Shown: one piece after another, positions 23,714 to 30,612 of the stretch
How positions within the stretch are numbered: the first letter of the stretch is position 1
How the letters are laid out: the number at the start of each line of letters is the position of its first letter
NCBI GenBank assembly: GCA_041484525.1
Contig: JBGPHT010000069.1
Location: 1-36,204, forward strand
DNA from: JBGPHT01 sp041484525
GTDB taxonomy: Bacteria > Acidobacteriota > Terriglobia > Bryobacterales > Bryobacteraceae
Direction: 5' to 3'
Length of the DNA: 36,204 nt
Notes under the pieces: generated by a model
Told to the model about the DNA's origin: nothing
The model's database searches: none
Seen by the model: the letters and a program-made list of their open reading frames with translations, nothing else
Made by a program: the position numbers and the translations under genes

Positions 23714-24730
23714 TTAGTTCTCCGTCGGCACTTTTTCGCAGCGATCGATCACCAGCAACTCGAGCGGGAGCTTCTTGGCTTCCATCCGCAGTCCGAGCTG
23801 TTGCTGCAGCGCCATCGCCAGCGGAGGGCCGGATCCGTCGGGGTTCTCCGTTGTGGGAGCTCGCCCGTCGCCACCGCCGCCTGCCGCCGCTCCGCCGTCG
23901 CCGCCTCCGTGTCCGCCTCCGGGAGGCCCGAGTAGCCTCGGACCCGCTTCGCTGCCGTCGGGCGTCCAGTCCAGGGTGAAGTCGTAGGTTGCCTTGAGAC
24001 CGGTCTCATCCAACACCGGCCGGTCCAACTGCCGCGTCAGCATGTCGGCCAATCCCGTCGTCGACATCTGCTTGGCGACCAGGTGACCGCGCCCGTTCAT
24101 CATCATCATGGGACCCCGGCCCTGGAACATCGGCATGCCGTCCGGCCCGCCGCGCCCGCCGCGTCCACCGCCGCCTATCGCGAACCCGCCGACGGCGCCA
24201 CCGCCACCAGGGGGTGGGGGAGGAGGCGCCGGAAAATCGCCGAACTTGGGGCCACCGGCAGTCTTGGGATCGCCGCCAGCCGGAGAGTCCTCTATCACCG
24301 ACTCCTTCATCTTCAGCCCATTCTTTCCCACCACCAGCGCGAACGCCGGGAGGTCCTTCGCCTCCCGATGAACCGTCAGTTTGAACCGCTCCGCCAGCAG
24401 CGCCTGCAGCATCTCGGGAACCTGGTCCCTCGAAGCATCCGCCGGCAGCTTGGCGACAACGTCGTAACGTTCAGTATTGATCCAGGCCGGTCCGGAGATC
24501 TGATAGTCTTTCAGCCGGTACGCATTCCGGATGATGTCTCGCAGGCTGACGTTGGAGTAGTTTACCCTGCCGGGGTCGCCCCCCATCATCACGCGCATAC
24601 GACCGTCCGTCGGAGGCGGGGCGGGCTTGACCGACGCCACTTCAAAGGACAGCGGTGCCACGGCGGGCTGGGCGAATGCTGCGCATGACGCCATGGCGGC
24701 CAGCGCTGCGGGCAGTATGGTTCGTATCAT
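23714..24730 (-). CDS. TIGR03435 family exported protein, long form with Gly/Pro-rich insert
   Basis: A 338-residue paralogue of the preceding protein: signal peptide MIRTILPAALAAMASCAAFA, family core FEVASVKPAPPPTDG, LRDIIRNAYRLKDYQISGPAW, YDVVAKLPADASRDQVPEML and LLAERFKLTVHREAKD, ending VIDRCEKVPTEN. It differs from the short copy by two low-complexity insertions. One is about residues 185-235 (PAPPPPPPGGGG, then RGGRGG and a Met run MMMM). The other is about 280-300 (GGGHGGGDGGAAAGGGG). I set the start at ATG 24730, preceded by AGGAG and followed by a proper signal peptide; the reading frame is open further up to 24964, but that part lacks family likeness. It is probably the first gene of the envelope operon. 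Confidence 0.88.
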   Translation of the reverse strand: MIRTILPAALAAMASCAAFAQPAVAPLSFEVASVKPAPPPTDGRMRVMMGGDPGRVNYSNVSLRDIIRNAYRLKDYQISGPAWINTERYDVVAKLPADASRDQVPEMLQALLAERFKLTVHREAKDLPAFALVVGKNGLKMKESVIEDSPAGGDPKTAGGPKFGDFPAPPPPPPGGGGAVGGFAIGGGGRGGRGGPDGMPMFQGRGPMMMMNGRGHLVAKQMSTTGLADMLTRQLDRPVLDETGLKATYDFTLDWTPDGSEAGPRLLGPPGGGHGGGDGGAAAGGGGDGRAPTTENPDGSGPPLAMALQQQLGLRMEAKKLPLELLVIDRCEKVPTEN

Positions 24731-24995
24731 TCTTCTAATCTCCTTGGCGGGAATTTCGTGGACAGAGCAATCCCGGGACCGCTTCTGTATATGACGGCAC
24801 CGGCCCTGAAAACGCTCGAAAAAGCCAGAGATTTGTTCTTCTTCAGGGGAATGCCAACACCCAGAATGATAACGTTCGCCCGTGCCGATTTGTGACAGAA
24901 GTGCCACTATTTCAAGCCTACTATTTCTGTATGTGATTCTACTACCACTGTACTTATCGTGCAAGAGATTTTCGCGGAACCACCCGCCGATGGAA

Positions 24996-25001
24996 TAAGC
25001 T
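24996..25001 (+). promoter_or_regulatory. -10 box for the sugar-acid operon, possibly leaderless
   Basis: TAAGCT lies 7 bases before the ATG at 25009, with no Shine-Dalgarno in between. The upstream 24860-24960 stretch is AT-rich for this genome but shows no clear -35. Confidence 0.35.
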
Positions 25002-25008
25002 ACTAGGC

Positions 25009-27549
25009 ATGCGCAGACGTGAATTTGTCAAAGCCACTGGCGCCGCGTTGGCCTGCGGGCCGGCGGCGATGGCGCAATCGCGCGCCGTCTCGGTAGTGAT
25101 GGCCGCTTCCGAATCCGCTCCGGCACGATGGGCGGCCGGCGAGTTGGCGGAAGCGCTTACCGCAAGCGGCTACACCGTCGAGCGCCGCGAGAGCCTGGCG
25201 CAAACTGCCGCCGGTGCGTTCTGTATCGTGGGCCGCAGCGCCGCGGGCCTGCCCGAAGGCCTCTCGCTCGCTCCGTTGCGCGATGGCGGCAGAACCGGCG
25301 TGCTCGCAACCGGCGAAGGCCGCGGACTGGTCTACGCCTTGCTCGAGCTCGCCGATCGCGCGCGCCACGGCGCCAGCCTCGACGTGCCCCAGACCATCGC
25401 CGAGCGCCCCGCCAACCCCGTCCGCAGCATCGCCCGCCTCTTCGTCAGTGACGTCGAAGACAAGCCCTGGTTCAACGACCGCGACATGTGGCCGCACTAC
25501 CTCACCATGCTCGCCACCCAGCGGTTCAATCGCTTCAACCTCAGCGTCGGGATCGGCTACGACTTCCTGCGCGAAGTCACCGACGCCTATCTGCTCTTCG
25601 CCTATCCCTTCCTGCTCTCCGTCCCCGGCTACAACGTGCGCGCCCGTAACCTGCCCGACGCCGAGCGCGACCGCAATCTGGAAATGTTGCAGTTCATCAG
25701 CCAGCAGACCGTGGCCCGCGGCCTCGAGTTTCAGTTGGGAATCTGGATGCACGGCTACGAGTGGATCAACAGTCCAAAGCCCAACTACGTCATCGAAGGA
25801 TTGACCGCCGAAAATCACGCGGCCTACTGCCGGGATGCACTCGCGGCCCTCTTGAAAGCTTGCCCCGCCATCTCCGGCGTGACGCTGCGCATTCACGGCG
25901 AGAGCGGCGTCCCCGAGGGCAATTACGATTTCTGGAAAACGGTCTTCGATGGCGCGCGTCTCTCCGGCCGCAAAGTCGAGCTCGATCTCCACTCGAAAGG
26001 CAGCGACCCCGAGATCATCGACGTGGCGCTTGCCACCGGCCTGCCCGTGAAGGTGTCGCCCAAATTCTGGGCCGAGCACATGGGGATGCCCTACCACCAG
26101 GCCGACATCCGCGAGCAGGAGATGCCGCGCGTGGCGCGCAATGCGAACGCCCTGATGGCCCTCAGCACCGGCGCCCGCAGCTTCACCCGCTATGGCTATG
26201 CCGACCTGCTGCGCGAGGATCGCCGCTACGGCGTGCTGCACCGAATCTGGCCGGGCACGCAGCGGCTGCTTCTCTGGGGCGATCCGGTTTTTGCCGCCGC
26301 CTACTCGCGCGCGTTTACCTTCTGCGGATCCTCCGGCGTCGAAGTCATGGAGCCGCTCTCGTTCAAGGGCCGGCGCGGTTCGGGCCTCCCCGGTGGCCGC
26401 AACGGGTACGCCGACGCGTCGCTCAAACCGAAATGGGATTGGGAAAAGTACACGTACACCTACCGCGTCTGGGGCCGGCTGCTCTACAATCCGCAGGCCG
26501 ATCCCGAAACCTGGCGCCGCGAGCTGCGCGATCCCGCCGCCGAAACTGCGCTCGCCAGCGCCAGCCGCATTCTCCCGATCGTCACGACGGCGCACCTGCC
26601 CTCGGCCGCCAACAACACCTACTGGCCGGAGATCTACACCAACCAGCCGATCGTGGAAGCCGGCCGGAATCCGTACGGCGATACGCCCGCGCCCAAAGTT
26701 TTCGGCAATGCCAGCCCGCTCGACCCGCAGCTCTTCTCGCGCATGAACGACTTCGCCGACGAACTCCTCAAGGGCGAGCGCAGCGGAAAGTATTCGCCCA
26801 TCGAAGTGGCGCAGTGGCTGGAGGATCTCGCCGATACCGTCGCCAAGAATCTCCCGCACGTGAAGCCCAATCGCCGCCTGACCATCGATCTCGAGATCCA
26901 GGCCGGCCTGGGCCGCTTCTATGCCGCGAAGTTCCGCGCCGGAGTCCTCTACCGCATCCATGAGAAGACCGGCGACCGCGCCGCCCTCGAGCGCGCGCTC
27001 GAACAATACCGACGCGCGCGCGCCGCATGGGCGCAGATCGTCGAGCGCACCAAGGGTGTCTACGTTGCCGACGTCAGCGTGGGCGAGCTGCCATGGCTGC
27101 GCGGCCACTGGTCCGACCGCCTCCCCGCCATCGACGAGGACATCGCCGTCATGGCCAAGCGCCTCGACAAGGCCACCGACGGCCACGCGGAGACGGCCAT
27201 CGAGCAGGCGCTGGGACGACCGAAGCGCGTCCAGGCCGCGTGCCAACACACCCCGCCCGCCACCTTCCGCCCCAAGCAATCGCTGCCGATCGAGATCGCG
27301 AGCGACGTGAAGCTGATTTCCGCGCGCCTCCATTATCGCCGCGTGACGCAGGCCGAGCGCTTCCAATCCTCCGGCATGCAGGTCGCGGGCGACCAATGGC
27401 GCGCCACCATTCCCGCGGCCTACACCGACTCCGCTTATCCGCTGCAGTATTACTTCGAGTTCAAGAGCGGCCCGGAGACGGCGTGGCTCTACCCCGGTCT
27501 CGGCCCCGATCTGACGAGCCAACCGTACTTCGTGGTGCGGCGCGTCTGA
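25009..27549 (+). CDS. Tat-exported alpha-glucuronidase-like protein
   Basis: An 846-residue protein. It begins with a twin-arginine leader (MRRREFVKATGAALACGPAAMA), so it should be folded in the cytoplasm and exported. Residues about 28-115 resemble the N-terminal domain shared by GH67 alpha-glucuronidases and GH20 hexosaminidases (ESAPARWAAGELAEAL, AFCIVGRS). Next comes a TIM-barrel-like region (RFNRFNLSVGIGYDF; GIWMHGYEW with Glu251; VTLRIHGESGVPEGN with Glu298), whose acids are candidate catalytic residues. The C-terminal third is helical, then a beta domain (KLISARLHYRRV; YFEFKSGPETAWLYPGL). I cannot name an exact family. It heads a tight operon with a hexuronate-type carrier and two sugar-acid enzymes, which supports a role in releasing uronic or similar acids from glycans. 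Confidence 0.6.
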   Translation: MRRREFVKATGAALACGPAAMAQSRAVSVVMAASESAPARWAAGELAEALTASGYTVERRESLAQTAAGAFCIVGRSAAGLPEGLSLAPLRDGGRTGVLATGEGRGLVYALLELADRARHGASLDVPQTIAERPANPVRSIARLFVSDVEDKPWFNDRDMWPHYLTMLATQRFNRFNLSVGIGYDFLREVTDAYLLFAYPFLLSVPGYNVRARNLPDAERDRNLEMLQFISQQTVARGLEFQLGIWMHGYEWINSPKPNYVIEGLTAENHAAYCRDALAALLKACPAISGVTLRIHGESGVPEGNYDFWKTVFDGARLSGRKVELDLHSKGSDPEIIDVALATGLPVKVSPKFWAEHMGMPYHQADIREQEMPRVARNANALMALSTGARSFTRYGYADLLREDRRYGVLHRIWPGTQRLLLWGDPVFAAAYSRAFTFCGSSGVEVMEPLSFKGRRGSGLPGGRNGYADASLKPKWDWEKYTYTYRVWGRLLYNPQADPETWRRELRDPAAETALASASRILPIVTTAHLPSAANNTYWPEIYTNQPIVEAGRNPYGDTPAPKVFGNASPLDPQLFSRMNDFADELLKGERSGKYSPIEVAQWLEDLADTVAKNLPHVKPNRRLTIDLEIQAGLGRFYAAKFRAGVLYRIHEKTGDRAALERALEQYRRARAAWAQIVERTKGVYVADVSVGELPWLRGHWSDRLPAIDEDIAVMAKRLDKATDGHAETAIEQALGRPKRVQAACQHTPPATFRPKQSLPIEIASDVKLISARLHYRRVTQAERFQSSGMQVAGDQWRATIPAAYTDSAYPLQYYFEFKSGPETAWLYPGLGPDLTSQPYFVVRRV

Positions 27550-27550
27550 C

Positions 27551-28750
27551 ATGGACCGGCACCGCTGGCACATCGCATTCCTGATCGCCGCCGCCATCGC
27601 GATCAGCTATCTCGACCGGCAGACGCTCCCCGTCGCCATCGCCGCCATCCAGCGCGAGATCCCGGTGTCGAATACGCAGTTCTCGCAACTGCAGGCCGCG
27701 TTCCTGTTGGCCTATGCCGCGATGTATGCCGGGGGCGGTAAGCTCATCGACGTCCTGGGCACGCGCACCGGCTTTCTGGCGATCATGATCTGGTGGTCGC
27801 TGGCCTGCGCCAGCCACGGCTTCGCGGTTGGTTTCGGAATGCTCGCCGCCAGTCGCTTCCTGCTCGGCATGGGCGAAGGCGGCGGATTCCCCGCGGCCAC
27901 CAAAGCCGTCGCCGAATGGTTCCCGGCGAGCGAGCGCTCGACCGCCATGGGCATCATCAACGCTGGCACCGCCGTAGGCGCCGTGATCGCGCCGCCCGCT
28001 ATCGCCATGATCGTCACCGCGCTCAACTGGCGCTGGGTTTTCTTTTTCACCGGCGCCGCCGGACTGCTGTGGACCGTGTGGTGGCTGCGCGAATACCGCA
28101 CGCCCGAGGGCCGCATCTCGGGTGAAGCCGCGCCAGCCGCGATTCCCTACCTGCGCCTCCTCTCCATGCGCGAAGTTCCCACGCTCGTATTCGCGAAATT
28201 CCTCTCCGATTCCGCGTGGTACTTCTACCTCTTCTGGCTTCCTAAATACCTCTACGACGTCCGCCACTTCGACACTAAGCAGGTCGGCTACTACGCCTGG
28301 ATCCCGTACGCCGCGTCGGGCATCGGCAGTCTCACGGGCGGCTGGTTCTCGAGCCGTCTGCTGCGCGCCGGACACTCGCTCGATTTCTCCCGCAAGCTCG
28401 CGCTCGGCCTCAGTGCCGGCGTCATGCCGCTCATCTTCTTCGTCACGCGCGTGCCGGTCTCGCTCGCCATCGTGCTCTTCAGCATCGCGTTCTTCGGCCA
28501 GCAATCGTGGTCCACGCTCGTCATGATTTTGCCGGCCGACCTCTTCCCGCGGCGCGCCGTCGGCTCGGTCGCCGGCCTCGTCGGATTCGGCGGCGCCATG
28601 GGCGGCGTGGTGTTCGGCCTCGTAGTCGGCTATCTGCTGGACCACGGCTTCGGTTACGCTACGGTATTCGGCATCGTCAGCACCCTCCACGTGTTGGCCT
28701 TCTGCGTCATCCTGATGGGCGTGCGCCGCGTGAAACCCATATGCGACTAA
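27551..28750 (+). CDS. MFS transporter of the hexuronate/anion:cation symporter type (ExuT-like)
   Basis: A 399-residue, 12-span major facilitator. The N-terminus ISYLDRQTLPVAIAAIQREI and the loop GKLIDVLGTRTGF match the anion:cation symporter family that includes ExuT and GudP. GMGEGGGFPAATKAVAEWFP is the family's signature in helix 4-5. INAGTAVGAVIAPPAIAMIV and LNWRWVFFFTGAAGLLW follow. The usual family length is about 420-430, so it is slightly short at the C-terminus. It starts one base after the previous stop, and its last 10 bases overlap the next gene, so translation is coupled. The probable substrate is a uronate or aldonate, from family and context. Confidence 0.85.
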   Translation: MDRHRWHIAFLIAAAIAISYLDRQTLPVAIAAIQREIPVSNTQFSQLQAAFLLAYAAMYAGGGKLIDVLGTRTGFLAIMIWWSLACASHGFAVGFGMLAASRFLLGMGEGGGFPAATKAVAEWFPASERSTAMGIINAGTAVGAVIAPPAIAMIVTALNWRWVFFFTGAAGLLWTVWWLREYRTPEGRISGEAAPAAIPYLRLLSMREVPTLVFAKFLSDSAWYFYLFWLPKYLYDVRHFDTKQVGYYAWIPYAASGIGSLTGGWFSSRLLRAGHSLDFSRKLALGLSAGVMPLIFFVTRVPVSLAIVLFSIAFFGQQSWSTLVMILPADLFPRRAVGSVAGLVGFGGAMGGVVFGLVVGYLLDHGFGYATVFGIVSTLHVLAFCVILMGVRRVKPICD

Positions 28751-29727
28751 TTCAACTGCAAGGACCCGCCGGCCGCCGCGTCGGACACGTCGACGGCGAT
28801 CGTATTTATCTGCTCCGCTACGAGTCCGTCTACGCGCTGGCCAACGCCGCCATCGATTCGGGCACGCCGCTGGCGCAGGCTGCGACCACGGCGCACACTG
28901 GAGACGCTCTCGAATATGACCCGATCTATTCCGGCGATTCACTCTGGCGCATCCTGCCCGCCATCGATCACCCGGAGCCCGCGCGCTGCCTGATCAGCGG
29001 CACCGGTCTCAGCCACATCCGCAGCGCCACCAATCGCCAGGCGATGCACGCCGCCGGCGAACAAATGACTGACAGCATGCGCATGTACCAGTGGGGCGTG
29101 GATGGCGGCCGACCCGCTCCCGGCCAGATCGGCGTCTCCCCCGAATGGTTCTACAAAGGCACTGGTGCGACGCTGCGCGCTCACAACGAGCCACTGGCAG
29201 TCCCGCCCTACGCCGAGGATGGCGGCGAAGAGCCCGAGATCGCAGGCGTCTACATCATCGACCGCCAGGGCCGGCCGCGCCGCATCGGCATGGCCGCCGG
29301 CAACGAGTTCTCCGATCACCTCTTCGAAAAGCGCAACTACCTCTACCTGGCGAGTTCGAAGCTGCGTACCGCCGCCATCGGACCCGAGCTCACGATCGAC
29401 CCGCAATTCGACCTCGTCACGGGCGACGTCGCCATCGAACGCGGCGCCGCCATCGTCTGGACCAAACGCCTGCAGACGGGCGAGTCCGTGATGTGCCACA
29501 GCCTGGCGAACATCGAGCACCATCATTTCAAGTTCGAGCCGCACCGCCAGCCGGGCGACGTCCACGTGCATTTTTTCGGCGCCGACGCGTTCAGTTTCGG
29601 CGAAGGCGTCAAGCTCGCCGATGGCGACGTGATGCGCATCTCGTTCGAGGGCTTTGGCCGCCCGCTGCGCAATCCGCTGCGCGCCGCGGCCGCTCCCGAT
29701 TCGCTGGTGAAAGTGGAGGCGATATGA
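28741..29727 (+). CDS. GguC/AraD1-type sugar-acid dehydratase (fumarylacetoacetase-like fold)
   Basis: A 328-residue protein. MRLIQLQGPAGRRVGHVDGD, SGTGLSHIRSA, GQIGVSPEWFYKG, GNEFSDHLFEKRNYLYLA and GDVHVHFFGADAFSFGEG are the ordered signatures of the GguC family, which shares the fumarylacetoacetate-hydrolase fold. Members called AraD1 have been assigned 2-keto-3-deoxy-L-arabinonate dehydratase activity in L-arabinose oxidation; whether that exact substrate applies here cannot be told. Its ATG lies within the last codons of the MFS gene, and its TGA overlaps the next ATG. Partner enzymes expected for a full pathway (sugar dehydrogenase, lactonase, aldonate dehydratase) are not in the window. 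Confidence 0.78.
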   Translation: MRLIQLQGPAGRRVGHVDGDRIYLLRYESVYALANAAIDSGTPLAQAATTAHTGDALEYDPIYSGDSLWRILPAIDHPEPARCLISGTGLSHIRSATNRQAMHAAGEQMTDSMRMYQWGVDGGRPAPGQIGVSPEWFYKGTGATLRAHNEPLAVPPYAEDGGEEPEIAGVYIIDRQGRPRRIGMAAGNEFSDHLFEKRNYLYLASSKLRTAAIGPELTIDPQFDLVTGDVAIERGAAIVWTKRLQTGESVMCHSLANIEHHHFKFEPHRQPGDVHVHFFGADAFSFGEGVKLADGDVMRISFEGFGRPLRNPLRAAAAPDSLVKVEAI

Positions 29728-30560
29728 AATCGATTGCGGTGATGGGCCTGGGCGCCATGGGGTCCGGCATGGCCCGCCGGTTGATCGGCGCGGGATTCCC
29801 GGTGGTCGTCTACAATCGGTCGCGGGCCCGCACCGAGGGTTTCCCGACAGTCGCGTCGACACCGCGCGAAGCCGCCGCCGGCGCCGATGTTGTCATCTCG
29901 ATGCTGGCCGACGATGCCGCGTCCCGCTCCGCCTGGCTGGGCGACGACGGCGCACTCGCGGGCGCCCGGCCGGGCACCGTGCTGATCGAATCGAGCACGC
30001 TCTCGGTGCCGTGGGTCCTCGATCTGGCGGGCCGCGGATTCCCGTTTCTGGACGCTCCCGTCACCGGCAGCAAGCCGCAGGCGCAAGCCGGTGAGCTGCT
30101 GTTTCTGGTGGGCGGCGAAGCGGCGGTACTCGATTCCGTCCGCGACGCTCTCGCCCCCATGAGCCGCGGTGCAGTTCACTTGGGACCCCACGGCTCCGGC
30201 GCGTTGATGAAGCTGGTGAACAATTTCCTCTGCGGCGTGCAGGCGGCATCGCTGGCCGAAGCCATGGTCGTGATCGAGCGGGCGGGCCTCGACCGCGATC
30301 AGGCGCTGGAAATACTTTCGAACGGCGCGCCCGGCAGCCCGCTGCTGCGTAATCTCTCGAAGAAGATGGTCGCGCGCGAGTACACTCCGAACTTCGCGTT
30401 GAAGCTGATGGCCAAGGATCTGAGTTACGCGATTGAAGAAGGGCGCCGTCACGGGCTGCCGATCGAAACCGCACAGGCCGCGCTCGGGTTGTTCCGGGGC
30501 GCGGTAGAGAAAGGCTTGGGCGAACAGGATCTGTCGGCCGTGGTGGAAAGCTTGCGGTGA
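29724..30560 (+). CDS. Beta-hydroxyacid dehydrogenase (tartronate-semialdehyde/glyoxylate reductase type)
   Basis: A 278-residue NAD(P)-dependent reductase. The Rossmann motif GLGAMGSGMA (residues 8-17) is followed by the substrate-binding DAPVTGSKPQAQAGEL (110-125). The catalytic Lys163 lies in GALMKLVNNFL, and there is a helical C-terminal domain with AKDLSYAIEEG. The GSKPQAQAGEL form (rather than GGxxGA) recalls the GLYR/succinic-semialdehyde reductase branch. It is the last gene of the operon; its ATG overlaps the dehydratase stop by 4 bases. It probably reduces an aldehyde or 2-oxo product of sugar-acid breakdown. Confidence 0.85.
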   Translation: MKSIAVMGLGAMGSGMARRLIGAGFPVVVYNRSRARTEGFPTVASTPREAAAGADVVISMLADDAASRSAWLGDDGALAGARPGTVLIESSTLSVPWVLDLAGRGFPFLDAPVTGSKPQAQAGELLFLVGGEAAVLDSVRDALAPMSRGAVHLGPHGSGALMKLVNNFLCGVQAASLAEAMVVIERAGLDRDQALEILSNGAPGSPLLRNLSKKMVAREYTPNFALKLMAKDLSYAIEEGRRHGLPIETAQAALGLFRGAVEKGLGEQDLSAVVESLR

Positions 30561-30612
30561 GCGAATGATCGGTGCCGGCTAACGAATCAGACACCGGAGG
30601 CGTCATAGCTTT

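Noticed and set aside
25003..27597. 864-residue minus-strand open frame antisense to the glucuronidase-like gene
   Set aside because: It mirrors the plus gene codon for codon in GC-rich DNA, has His/Val/Gly/Ala-rich shadow composition, and no family likeness or ribosome site. The plus-strand product has a Tat leader and recognisable domains.
27461..28942. 493-residue minus-strand frame across the MFS and dehydratase genes
   Set aside because: Low-complexity Arg/Glu/Ala/His shadow of two well-supported plus-strand genes.
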